Assembly (NCBI GenBank): GCA_963930775.1
Contig: OZ005690.1
Span: forward strand, 11,496,411 to 11,560,410
DNA: 64,000 nt
Origin: Cliona cf. orientalis
Lineage: Eukaryota > Porifera > Demospongiae > Clionaida > Clionaidae
Direction of reading: 5' to 3'
A model generated the notes under the pieces. That model was not told where the DNA came from, made no database searches, and worked only from the letters and a program-made list of their open reading frames with translations. This document shows, piece by piece, positions 1 through 10,797 of the stretch. A program made the position numbers and the translations under genes. Positions within the stretch are counted from its first letter, which is position 1. The number at the start of each line of letters is the position of its first letter.

Positions 1-2230
1 TCGACTCATTCTGCGTGCCCATATAAAAATTGTGGCATAATATGCTTTATAGACCCCTAAGACTTTTCTTCTTCCCTATTCCTTTTTTTCTTTTTTTCTA
101 CTTAGTGTGTAATTTTCAAGGCGACCAGAACACTAAGCAGAAAAAAAAAATTGTTCGAAAACCGCCACATAGTTGAGCTGGATGCATAGTAGAGCCATAC
201 AATGCAAGCAGGCAGCCTGAACTTCAAGTTTGTCAATAGTTGGTAAAGGTCGTCACGTTTATGTGCGCGCGACGCCCCGCCCCTCACGTAGCGCGTGGGC
301 GGAAAACATTGCAAATGCATGGCTTCCTATACAAACATATGGGGCAACTTCAAAGGGCCGTAACTTTAATTCTAAGGCGTGAATCAAAATTCCCCAGGGT
401 CAAATCTCTAGTTTCGACCCATTCTGCGTGCCCATGTAAAAATTATCTCCCCAAGTGCTCCCAAACCCCCCAAACATTAATTAATTATTTAAATCTTTTT
501 TTTTCAAGCTACCGTGCACACTAAGCAGAAAAAAAAAACTGCGGCACATAAGTATACGTACCTGCATTGTATAGGTTCGCACAAATTAATATGCACTTAG
601 GCTTACTTCATAAAATTTGATCATTTACCATGTAGATACACACACTGCAATACTTTATGTAAATGTACATTTGGTATATATTACTATGGTAACAACATCT
701 AAAGTCACTAAAAACAATTCTTCAGTAGAGCATCCATTCCATAGTCAAGTCATGTTCAAAACAGCTACTTTAGCCCACAATAATTTAATCAGTGTACAGT
801 GCCTGTACGATAATTTTAGCACTGGTATACCATAGTAACAATACCAAGTACCTTAGATGCCATTTCCACCCGCTCTAACTGCGCCTGCGGCACAGTTAGA
901 ACTTGTTGGAAATCATCTAAGGAGCTACCATGCACACTAAGCAGATAAAAGTGCCACATAATTAGAAACATGCATGTATATAATATTTACACGCTACAGT
1001 ATAATAATAATATAGTCATCCCGAGTATTACTGTAAAAAATGTCCAGAAACCACCACATAGTTGAGCTGGATGCCCATATACAATCGGAAACAAGGCCGT
1101 CTATGCTCCTAATAGAGCCTAGAAACTCAGAGTATATGATCAGTGTTGAGGTTCAGTACCAGTGGCCACGTTACTTCCTACTAGTACTCAAGATCACCAC
1201 AGCACACACACAAGGCTAGGGGAAGAGGTTCAGTACCTGTGGCCCCTGTAACACGTTACTTCGTACTAGTACTCAAGATCACCACAGCACACACACAAGG
1301 CTAGGGGAAAAGCACAAAACAATTTTAGTATGTTTCTCAACAGTAGATGTACCTTCCCACACACCCATTCACACATACATAATGTAAAACTATAGCTGTA
1401 TTACACCACCTACCTCTCAGCAAAAATGGGAGAGTTACTGTTGTGGCTGATTCTTCATCCTTTCAGCAAGTCTCTGGATACAATACCAGCTCCATGGTAG
1501 CCTATGCATGTACTGGACTAGCGATTTTCTAAATAACGCACACCGGGACTCAAAACATTGCAAACACATGGCTTCCCTATACAAACATATACATGTGTAG
1601 ATAAACTTTAAAGGGCCGTAACTTCAATTCTAAGGCGTGAATCAAAATTTTCTCATGTCAAATCTCGTTTTTCGACCCATTCTGCGTGCCCATGTAAAAA
1701 TTACATCCCCAAGTGTTCCCAGTTCCCCCACGAATTATTATTTTTTTTTCTTTTCTACTTAGTGTGTAACAAGCTAGCGTGCACACTAAGCAGAAAAAAA
1801 TTGTCCAGAAAACCACATAATACATCTAAGATGCATAGTAGAGCCATACAAAGCAAGCAAACAACCTAGGATGCACAGTAGAGCCATACAAAGCAAGCAA
1901 ACAACCTATACTCCAATTTTGAGAATTTTTCTAAATAATGCACACTATGGGTATTCCCCGTTTTTCACGTAGCGCGTGGGCGGAAAACATTGCAAACACA
2001 TGGCTTCCCTATACAAACATATGGGAAAACTTTAAAGGGCCGTAACTTTAATTCTAAGGCGTCAATCAAAATTCTACGCCATCAAATTTCGTGTTTTGAC
2101 CCATTCTGCGTGCCCATGTAAAAATTATGTCCCCAACTACTCCCAGTTCCCCCACGAATTATTTTATTATTTTTTTTTCTACTTAGTGTGTAATTAGTGT
2201 GTAATTTCTACTTAGTGTATAATTAGTGTA
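1..2230. repeat. cluster of ~400-bp terminal-inverted-repeat units
   Basis: At least three related units lie here, roughly 130-535, 925-1770 (interrupted) and 1777-2200. Each begins with a form of acactaagcagaaaaa and ends with the inverse, tttttctacttagtgt, so each looks like a miniature element with short inverted ends. The shared core includes gggccgtaactttaattc, attctgcgtgcccatgtaaa and agttgagctggatgcatagt. Further copies lie at 13190-13980 and 14650-14700. No coding capacity is seen. Confidence 0.75.
1148..1311. repeat. tandem duplication, ~80-bp unit
   Basis: Two adjacent copies (1148-1224 and 1225-1311) begin gaggttcagtacc and end caaggctagggga. The second copy has a ~9-bp insertion. 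It lies inside the interrupted middle unit of the 1-2230 repeat cluster. Confidence 0.8.
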
Positions 2231-2545
2231 TAATTTGTTTATAATATTTTATGCATTCTCAGCAACGGATACACAATAGCATACATACTAATGTTAAGTG
2301 CACCCACAAAAATTAAGTGACAGGAAAATAGTATACATTATAGCTACTATAGAGAAAACATTACATACTTCTTAACTGTTCAATAAAATGTTTATATGTG
2401 CAAGATGTGACACACTCACTGCTCAATGAATTCCAGACTGACATTGTGTGGGGAAAAAAGGAAAACTTATAAGAATTTGTGTGGGCAAATGGTTGAAATG
2501 GATGTTGACTTCTTGTTATTCTGTGTGTGTGTCTGTGTGGCTTGC
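2230..2545 (-). mobile_element. 5'-truncated LINE 3' fragment
   Basis: Read on the minus strand, about 60 codons before a stop near 2361 match the C-terminal tail of LINE reverse transcriptases: a Ser-Tyr-Lys-Phe-Ser-Phe-Phe-Pro segment, then VWNSLSSECVTSC. The equivalent tail in the intact LINE ORF2 at 46.6 kb reads SLWNSLPEGMTSC. The 3' flank at 2230-2360 resembles the 3' flank of the LINE at 14690-18060 (a cattctcagcaacgga / cattctttgcaaagga block and an acaatagcata block), so this is probably a short copy of that family. No start and no catalytic domain remain. Confidence 0.65.
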
Positions 2546-2628
2546 CACTCCTTTTCAGGGGCCAAATCAATAATCAATCAATCAATCCCTCACTGGAGGC
2601 CAAGAGTAGCTGATCAAACTCACCGAAG

Positions 2629-2994
2629 TTCTCACTGCGCTCGAACGTCGAATCTACCACCAGACCATGACAAAGAGCAGACATCGCCTCCCGCTTCGCT
2701 CGAGGCTCGGTGGCCTGCCGAGCAGGCCTGTCGAAACGCGCGGCGCATTAAGTTTAATAACAGTACATGCTCATAAACATGGCCCATTAGTACCGTGCGC
2801 ATGCGCAGATGGAAGCGGTTGCAGAGGCCACACCCCTCCAACTAAGTGTGCAATGGCGACGTTCTCGCTCTGCTCGAACGTCGTTACCGGACTACTGACA
2901 GGTATGACAAAGAACATACCTTGTCTCTCGCTTCGCTCGAGGCTCTGTGGCTAGCTCCAGCGCCTGCTTAGCAAGCTGGCCTCTCGAAACGCGC
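2629..2994. repeat. GC-rich tandem duplication flanking the CACTA insertion
   Basis: Unit 1 (2629-2746) and unit 2 (2861-2994, continuing after the CACTA element at 10530) share ctcgaacgtcg, gcttcgctcgaggctc and the end cgaaacgcgcggcgc. Unit 2 is interrupted by the transposon inside that last motif, and unit 1 preserves the uninterrupted sequence at 2732-2746. The block is much richer in G+C and CpG than its surroundings. No protein is recognised. Confidence 0.8.
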
Positions 2995-3006
2995 CACTAC
3001 AAGAAA

Positions 3007-3330
3007 GACTCTATAATCTGATCAGAAAAAGCCAGTATACTTGTGGTAATCTGTGAATCTTCTGTGATAATCTGATTTGGTTATCTGATTTAGCGTGGTC
3101 AGAATATGTCAGAACAAGTTCACAACAGAAATCTGAGCGTAATCTGCATTGGTAAAACTATCAGATACATCAACAGATTATATCAGAAAATATCAAGGAT
3201 ATTCTATGTCAGTATTCTGACTCAGTGTTGCTAGCAGACTATACTTCAGTAAATTATACCCACGTAGTAGCAGAATATCATGTCAGGAAATTGTCATACA
3301 ACTATATTACTGCTTTTACATTATGAATAA
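3007..3330. promoter_or_regulatory. left subterminal repeat zone of the CACTA element
   Basis: Short degenerate motifs (ctgatcaga, ggtaatctg, gataatctga, cagaatat, agaaaatatca) recur in both orientations. The matching zone at the other end (10290-10514) has attctgatcagataa, cagaataattcagat and agtatact. In plant CACTA elements such zones bind the accessory DNA-binding protein; that role here is by analogy. Confidence 0.6.
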
Positions 3331-3619
3331 TCATTTTTTTATTCTGTAATAATAGTATTATACAGGATACTTGATTATAATAAATAATATAATGGAGGGA
3401 CAAAAAGCATGGTGGTCATAATTGTGACAGTGAGTGTACGTGGTGCACTGGTGGTCAACGGCAAGTGTATGATAATGTGCATTGTACAAAACAAAGAGTA
3501 AAACGTGTATGAGTAGATGATAAGATGATACTAAGTAAGTTAGCAATAGCATAAGCAATAATTATGATGACATTGTCGTATAATAATATACAAGGAAGGT
3601 GATCATGAACTCACAAGAG
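3331..3619. other. non-coding spacer inside the CACTA element
   Basis: AT-rich sequence between the left subterminal zone and the end of the accessory gene. The short open frames seen here look fortuitous. Confidence 0.5.
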
Positions 3620-5130
3620 TCAATTATCAAGACTAGTCATACCAGCAACACTACGTATCCACCCTTCCAGATCAGACTCGTCATTATCGACATCATCGTT
3701 CAGCTCTGATGGAGATGAGGAAGCAACAGATCCAGCAGCCGAATTCTGTGGTGTACTAACCAAGGATGGAGCAGAAGAGGACAATGGCGTACTAACCAAC
3801 GATGGAGTAGAAGAGGACAATGGCATACTAACCAAGGATGGAGACAATGGCGTACTAATACTAGATGGACCAGGATTAGTGAAGGAAGTGTTAGGTGTTG
3901 AAGGACTTGCATTTTGTTGATTCTCCCCGTTCGGACTCAGAGATTGGTCATTCAAACAAAGTATTGCCCAATTAACAGCATTTTTTGGTACCGATCGTTC
4001 TGAGTTTGGGCCAATTTTTCGGGGCTTAAGAGGTTTAGAGTTGCTCTTTTTTTCTCGAGATTCCACATATCGATCATCGAGTGTCTTTAAGAATCGATCA
4101 CACTTAGTGCTTCTCCATGGTAATGAGCGCTTCACTAGGGTGGTATCATCGTCACTGTCTGTTTCTTCGTCAGTCATGTACTTCTCACTCAGTGACTGCA
4201 TGACTGTAATTTCTTGGCCAGTTGCACACTTCTTTCGCCTTTCATACAGCTATTTAAAAATGAGTGATAAAAGCAGCGATTTATAGACCTGTGTGAGCAC
4301 ACATACCCTTTGCCGACGCTGGATAATCCGATTATTTTTTGCGTTTTTTTTCTTTTGATCTGCTGTTTGTGGCTTCTGCTGCCTGACCAAATACTCATGG
4401 TACTTTTTTGCAGCGTCTGTAGTTAGCCAAAACAATGTTATACATATAGTACCACTGGTGAATTTATGCTACTTACAAGCTATGTCACTATGCTCCTTGT
4501 AGGAGCCATCGTTGATGACATCCTTAGTGATTTTGTCTGTCACAGCCTTGTTATGTGCCGAGTCGACCCTACAAAAATGTAATTAATTAATAAGGATTTA
4601 GAAAGCATAAGGATAAATAAAGCTTACCGTTCATCAGCACGATACTGATCTTCATCTTCAAACGATGAATGAAGTGTCCGTACACAGAGCTATAATAGTT
4701 GATTACTACATAAATGCATATATTAGATATTTTACATTAGCACTTACACTTAGACCACATGGACTCTTTCTATGTCGTTTAGACTTTGGAGTGTCTGCTT
4801 GCGGGGCTTCATTTTTCCTCTTCAGTGTTTTAATATCCCCCTCAAGGCGGTTAAGAGTGGAGTCGCGTTGCTCATTTTGTTCTTGAATTATTGCCAGCTG
4901 CCCTTGTACATCACTCAGGGTCACGCTTATGGATTGGAGCATTGATAACACTTGCTGGTTAGGCTGCGGCTCAGGGGATATTAATTCATTGCTTCGATAA
5001 AATGAATTGCCATTAGAAGGGTTGAGATATCTAAATGAGGGGAGATGGGTGTTAATGGGTGTCTTCAAACACAGTGTACTTACCGTCTTGGAATACTCCC
5101 AGCGTTTCGAAAACCTCCAGCTCCGTCCAT
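3620..5130 (-). CDS. CACTA accessory coiled-coil protein, 6 exons, 407 aa
   Basis: Exons on the minus strand: 5130-5084, 5030-4748, 4689-4628, 4568-4477, 4416-4307 and 4249-3620. All introns have GT-AG ends and all phases join, giving 407 residues from the ATG at 5130. Visible parts are a helical region (about residues 40-85, VLSMLQSISVTLSDVQGQLA), a basic patch (KSKRHRKS), and a second Lys/Arg-rich stretch (QKKKNAKNN, QRRQRLYERRKK). These are followed by an acidic stretch and a Leu-Pro-Trp-Arg-Ser motif (SLPWRSTKCDRFLKTLDDRY), then a Ser/Pro-rich tail with four near-repeats of STPLSSS..SLV. The LPWRS region reminds me of the vertebrate C14orf93 family; I cannot confirm that. It is divergent from the kinase gene across a 103-bp spacer. 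A role as the element's DNA-binding partner (TnpA-like) is inferred from position only. Confidence 0.7.
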
Positions 5131-5233
5131 TGCTTGCTCCTCTACCTATTAGCTCTCCCGCCTTTTTCAAACTGAATCACATGAATGTCACGTGATATTT
5201 TGGATAAGGTGTGGTTTCCAAGCAGTGCTAGCG
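5131..5233. promoter_or_regulatory. divergent intergenic region between accessory gene and kinase
   Basis: Only 103 bp separate the two opposing start codons (5130 minus, 5234 plus), so both genes must share a promoter region. No TATA-like box is evident. It contains the palindromic motif tcacgtga around 5190. Confidence 0.5.
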
Positions 5234-6390
5234 ATGAGCGATCGTGCTCGCGAGAGAAAGAAGCAATACAAGAAAAAGACGAGAAAAACACAGAGGAGTG
5301 GTCGAATAGAACGTTTAAAAGAATCTATTGTTCAAAGAAACGAAGAAGTTCGAGGCTTAAGTTGTCAATCATCACTACTGAAGACTGCTGTAAATAAGGC
5401 AAATATTACCACAAAAACTTTGAAAAAGTAAGCTTCTAAATTGTGTATCAATTCTATAACTTACTATAGCTACTATTTTGATATATTAGGAAACTTCAAG
5501 AAGCTGAACTTGAGAATGCGCTGTTAAGGGACCCAAATAGCCGTGCCAATCGCCTGCAGCGTCTTGGGTATCCTACCTTGGCCACCAGTGGACATCTTGG
5601 TCGAACTTCAGCTACATCACTACTATCGTGCATCAAGGTTATCAGTGATAAAGCATTCTTGTCAGAGTCAAAACAGTTGGGTGCAGGACGGTTTGGAGTG
5701 TGCTATTTACGTACTCTTGGGCACTACAAAACTTGTGTCAAGGTGTTCAAGCGAAACGACAATTCTGCATTTTGCCATGAAGCTAACATCCTTTCTAATT
5801 TTATTCATCCTAACTTGCCATATCTGTTCGGAGTGTGTGTAGGTGACCACCTTGCTGTTGTAACCAGCTTTCATGGTTACAGTGATTACTCGGTGACAAT
5901 TCATTCTGCTCTGTTTTCTACCTCATCAAAGATGGCAAGATTACTAAACGGAGTTGACTGGAGAAGGATCATGGTTGACATTTTATCTGGTTTAGAACAT
6001 CTTCACTCCCAATATAAAATTCTCCATAACGATTTGAAAGATGACAATATTGCACTAAGTAAAACTTCATCTCAGATTAGAGCAGTTATTGTTGACTTTG
6101 GTAAAGCTTGCAAGATTAGTGAAGGAAAATATTACTCTCTGACACAAGAGGAAAAGAAGCGTTATAAAACTCACCACCCCCAAATTGCACCTGATCTGTG
6201 TGACGGACATTCCAGGCAAAGTGCTACAACCGACGTCTATTCTGTTGGAAGAGTATTAAGCACAATTAATGTCCATTCATCACTTAACAATGATAGGATA
6301 AAAGAAGTATCTGAGCAATGTATGCAATATAATGGAGAGTTACGTCCAGACATAATTACATTAAAAAATGCTGTAACAATTGAAGTGTAA
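5234..6390 (+). CDS. transposon-borne protein kinase, 2 exons, 364 aa
   Basis: Exons 5234-5427 and 5490-6390 (GT-AG, phases agree) encode 364 residues. Residues 1-90 are strongly basic and helical (RERKKQYKKKTRKTQRS, then a leucine-containing coiled coil). A protein kinase domain follows: glycine loop LGAGRFGVCY (128-137), ATP lysine in CVKVFK (149), helix-C Glu in HEANIL (162), catalytic loop HNDLKDDN (244-251, HRD changed to HND with Asp246 kept), and DFGKA (267-271). The segments IAPDL and TDVYSVG correspond to the activation-segment APE and helix-F Asp. All residues for catalysis are therefore visible. The ATG at 5234 is preferred to one 42 bases upstream because the basic region begins there. 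It converges on the transposase with 58 bp between stops. It may phosphorylate element proteins or a host factor; this is unknown. Confidence 0.85.
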
Positions 6391-6448
6391 TAATTTTTTT
6401 ATTATTCATGACAGATTATAATATTATTATACTTCAGGCTATTTAATC

Positions 6449-9400
6449 TCAAAAGATTAAATTTGCACAACCAATTGGTGTAATAACAATAGTACTTCCA
6501 TTATTGTATGGTCTCTCTGGAAAACTCATTGAGGTTTTCAGTTGCATGCATCTTCCAGCTATTCTGCAAATCGGTAAAAATGAAGCTTCGCTGATACAGA
6601 CAAAGTTGGGAGACCACAAGGTGACTGGAGATAGAAGGTAATTCTTTTCAGGATGTTGTTTATACCACTCGGTGAACGCAAGTAGGAATGACATGGGTAT
6701 TTCCTCTGATGATCGTTTCAATACTACATTATGCTTTATATAGTACTGCACCTGTCCTGGTCTGCATGCTGCATGTAAATCAATAGTCTGATTGTTGTCT
6801 CCAAGCCAGTTGGCACATATGTAGCTAGCGCGGTCACTTTTAGCCATTTGTGACGCATACATCTTATCCACAATTTTCACCCTAGCAAATCGTCGGCAGA
6901 GTGGGCTGACATGGAGTACTGTGCCATCTGTTACCACTGCTTGATACATTTTAGTTAGAAAATCCACCTGGTACTGTTGCAAGGCATGTTCATACATTTG
7001 TCCAACAGGATAAATCAGGTCATCTACACAGCCAAAATTTAGCTCATGTAGGTTTATTCCCCTTGATAGATGAGAGTGCTTGATAAATAATTCAGAACTA
7101 GTACGAGTTTCTCTCAATGAGCCGACTGTCATCATTGGAAAAAACTGATTTAACTCTGAAAGCTGAGGAAGTGATTGAGGGGACTCCATCTGTTCAACAA
7201 ACCGAGTCATCATAGTTTTCTCGATCTGAAGGGATCGCTTGTTGCTTGGCGTCCTTCCTAATAATCCATTGCATCGTTCAAAACTGAAACACCAAGTAGC
7301 ATGTGCCGGACCATAATCCCTTAAACACTCGGCAAGATGGCAGTGTAAATGTAGGTTGATTGTGCAGCTTTCAGGACCATATATGGTTTCAAAACGTTTG
7401 CAAAACTCTAGCAGCAGTTGGTCAGCTCTATCTATGTCAGCATTGCTTATTAGAGGCTGGCAAATCAGGATGCACGCTTGTACAAACAACCACCAGCAGC
7501 TCAAATGATCACTGGGAAGCATATCATGAAGTAAATACAAAGAATAAACACATGTCCAGTTCTTCCACTGGTCCGCTGTCATACCAGCCATTCCACTATC
7601 AATCTTGTATGGTATTCGACCAATGTCGACGGGAACATTGGCATCTTGTATCCTTTGTTGCAGGATATTAAAATTAGATTTCGTGAGAAGCTTCAAGTCT
7701 TTCCATATAGACATTATATTCTTTGCTGTACCCAAAAATAAATTGTGCATAACATCTATCACAGGAAATCTTATGGCATCATAGTAGGGTAGTTCGAAAA
7801 GAATACAGTATCTTGCTCCATTTGCTTTCTCAATAACTTTTCTGTCAGCCTTTGTTCTTGATGTCAGTGTCTGGTATGCACTTTGACGATGGGCAGCATT
7901 AGTCCTTTTTGGCCATGAATCTCTATCAAAGCCTGAACAATCTAATGAATCATTAACTTTTGGGAAAGGTTTGAGGCACCGTGAACACGCCTTGTTTGCA
8001 TTGTGCCCGAGAAATCCAGCAGCTTTTCTCGTAGCAGGGATATCGGAGGATTGACATACTAGCACACAGCGAACAAATTGCCTCCCAGCTGAAGTCGTAA
8101 GCCAGATTCCGGAATAAAACTCTAAGAGTTCACTTACAAGTGGTCCAAGAAAGGAATTTATGTGCTTCTTTGGTTCTTTGGGACCTGGTATAATACCAAT
8201 TATCATGACATTTTCCTCACTATATCTGATATTTCTGGGTAGATTAATGATCACCGCATAAATAACACCAACCGAGTACGAAATATCTTTGTATGGTTGG
8301 AACCAGTCCACATTCATCAACATTCCTAAAATATTGTTTGGTTTTCTTCCTCCTGATGACATAGAAGACATGAATTCTTTCCATATTTTTCCATCCGTTA
8401 TATCACCCATCCTGGCATTATGTTTCTTCTTTTTTAGCCAAAGATTGCATATATCCAAGAAATTCGGCCGCTTCACCAATGTACACAATGCTGCTTTCAG
8501 ACCATAATAATAGTAAATTTTTTTTGGTCTGAACACGTACTCTTTCCTACGCTTTATACTGTTCAGAAGAACGGTATTGCAAGGTAGCCGAAAGCGATGT
8601 TGAGGGTGATTGGGAAATTCGACAAAGGAGCATTTAACAGATTGGGAAGAGGTGCCAACCCTTGTTACAAGTGTTTGTATCTTCTGGTCATATAGCATTT
8701 GACATGTTGGGCAAACAGTATACTCCTTGTATGGATCACTATTAATCTGTAGATAAGAATAGCAGCCTGGAATGCTTTGCGGTAGATATAGCTGACTGCT
8801 TAAACTTGGAATCCCAAAGCTTTGACCAATTAAAAGCAGCAAGTACTTGAAGAATCTGAGCAGCACAATGATTGCACGATTAGAAATATTATACACGATT
8901 CTGAACTTGAGAAGGAAGGCAACTATAACAGTGATAAGCTTGTCAATAACAACTCCAGGATTAAGGTGTGCTTCAGTGACATGAGTAGAATCTACTAAGT
9001 CTTGATCATCACTATCATCTGAGTCCTCAACAATAATGTTGTCTTCCTTAACACATTCATTGCTTGAATCTAAACAAACAATTACTCATAATAAGTAACT
9101 TGAAGGCTATAGTATATCCTAGTATACAAACCTTCATCAGTATCCGAGTCTTCAGGGGTCATTGGGTCATTGTCGGGTGGGAGATCAGAATCGGTAGGAA
9201 AATCCATATCATTGTGTGGATCATAAACTATAAATATACCAACATAATATCATAATTATAAACTGTGTAAGACTGGTAGGCCCACTGTCGCCTAGTCTCG
9301 CGCGCCAGCCCCTCCTACCCAAAGAGGGAGAAAGGGTCCGGTCAAATGCCTATATATAGGGCCCGTGTCCCCGCGCACTGTATAGTGCGTGCCAATCAGA

Positions 9401-10123
9401 TGCACGGAATAGTCACATGACTGCGCGGGCATGAAAGGAATGCAAATTAATGATTGTGCACGTGCGCGATCGTGCCCCAGTACAATGGAATGTTAATTTA
9501 TTTAAATTTGTATTTCTTATTCACGCACACCAGAAATAGTGACGTCATGCATTCCTCGGCGATACGGGTCCTTTACGCATTTGACCAGACCCCTTCTCTC
9601 CACATGCGTGAAAGGGAGCTGGCTCGCGAGCCTAACTGTCGCCTTGTCCCCTGGCTTTCTCAAGGCTCCCCAGCTGAGCCGTACCCTGAACATTAAAACA
9701 GCTGGGAAATCGCTCGGAGAGAGAGAGCCTGGGATGAGGCTACAGGAAATGAATAGCTATGTTTAAGTTACCGGTTTGATCCATTTGCGTATCCTCGATT
9801 ATCCCAGCATCATCGGCCGTCTCAACCAGGTGTGGCATAGTAGTCACAGTACTGCTACCGCTGTCCTTGTCACAGTGCGGCGTCAGCCATCTCTCCTCGG
9901 ATTCCACGTAGTACAAAGCTTTATGTGATCGATAGGCAGAATAAGAAAGTTCTTCATTACAATGCCCACAGAGTCTTCGAAGGTGCCTTCCACTGGAGGA
10001 GATAGCCATCTTTAATACTTGCATCGGATAGCTTACTAATTGGAGCTCACCAACAATATCATGTGATAGAAGGCGGGGCTCATCAAAGTGGCGGGTAAAC
10101 GGTAAGTCGGCATGGTCAGTCAT
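6449..10123 (-). CDS. TNP2-like CACTA transposase, 3 exons, ~1022 aa
   Basis: Exons 10123-9772, 9227-9132 and 9069-6449 join in phase to 1022 residues from the first Met; a Met at 10009 giving 984 aa is an equally good start. Exon 1 carries a CxxC-type finger (LCGHCNEELSYSAYRSHK). Exon 2 and the start of exon 3 are acidic (DSDLPPDNDPMTPEDSD). The body shows TNP2 family signatures: GIIPGPKEPKKHINSFLGPL, FLGHNANKACSRC, RFPVIDVMHNLFLGTAKN, and a DUF4218-like LHLHCHLAECLRDYGP followed by FSFERCNGLLGR. This is the enzyme that would excise and insert the element. A 342-bp miniature element lies in intron 1. No internal stop or frameshift is seen. Confidence 0.87.
9293..9634. mobile_element. Mutator-type miniature element in transposase intron 1
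   Basis: Its ends are near-perfect inverted repeats: TAGTCTCGCGCGCCAGC against TAGGCTCGCGAGCCAGC. The similarity continues inward for about 80 bp (ggtcaaatg and a g-rich block on both arms). It is flanked by a 9-bp direct repeat, actgtcgcc (9284-9292 and 9635-9643), the duplication length typical of Mutator-like elements. No coding capacity. GC-rich compared with the host element, which supports a separate origin. Confidence 0.85.
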
Positions 10124-10289
10124 CCATGTAGGGACCAGTGGTCTTGTTTAGGTGGCGCTAACACCTGCATTGTCTTCGATTCCTGAATACCTGGTTTGAT
10201 TTCCTCAGTGGTAATTTTGAACTAATGGTGGAAGGAATTAGACATGCTGGGGATTGTGCCATGGGAGGGGGTGTGTGCCATAAATACTG

Positions 10290-10514
10290 AGCTTAATAAT
10301 ACTGCAGAATATCCCTACTTGGATGTACTATAATCAGTTAACCAACAGAAAACTTGTGTGGGAGTATAGGTGTTAGTATTCTAGCTCAGATAAACCTATG
10401 TGGTTGATAACTATGTTAATATTCTGATCAGATAATTGAAGTACCAGAATAATTCAGATAAAGTACAGAACTACTTAAGATATTCTAAGTTAGTATACTC
10501 CAGAAAAAGATAGA
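10290..10514. promoter_or_regulatory. right subterminal repeat zone of the CACTA element
   Basis: Contains attctgatcagataa, cagaataattcagat, cagataaacc and agtatactccagaaaaa. They mirror motifs at 3010-3060, including the block cagaaaaagccagtatact in inverse order. Confidence 0.6.
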
Positions 10515-10529
10515 ATTTTTGTAGTGCGC

Positions 10530-10797
10530 GGCGCTTTCGCGCCGATCGTTCGATCGACAAAATGCGTCTCTAGCTGTAGCTATGGCCCGAGGCATTAAGG
10601 CCACTTTTCTTTGTGCACACGGTCCTACAGTTCTGACCAATCCTGAGCCATGTAGTGCGGACTTTCTCTCCGCCCGCGCCGCGCGTTCATAGCAACCGCG
10701 GGCGCTTCCAACGGACGCGTATCTATGCCCTCATGTAATGACGCGGACTATTATAGAAAATTGTCGCTCTGAAAATTATTAATTTTTCGTTGTATAT
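10530..10797. other. GC/CpG-rich flank with no recognised gene
   Basis: Directly continues the interrupted GC-rich unit. Palindromic pieces (gcgctttcgcgcc, gatcgttcgatc) are present. No supported coding region. Confidence 0.5.

Larger units (their letters stand above)
2995..10526. mobile_element. complete CACTA (EnSpm) DNA transposon carrying three genes
   Basis: The left end reads CACTACAAGAAA and the right end, reverse-complemented, CACTACAAAAAT. Both are flanked by cgc (2992-2994 and 10527-10529), the 3-bp target duplication expected of CACTA elements. Subterminal zones (about 3010-3330 and 10290-10514) are full of short motifs such as ctgatcaga, cagataa and agaatat, the usual transposase-binding layout of this superfamily. 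Inside are an accessory coiled-coil gene (minus), a protein kinase (plus) and a TNP2-like transposase (minus), all with intact reading frames and consistent splice phases. Length is 7,532 bp. The element looks young and possibly autonomous; activity is inferred, not shown. Confidence 0.92.

Noticed and set aside
5543-5842. Alternative plus-strand frame inside the kinase gene
   Set aside because: Shadow of the kinase reading frame.
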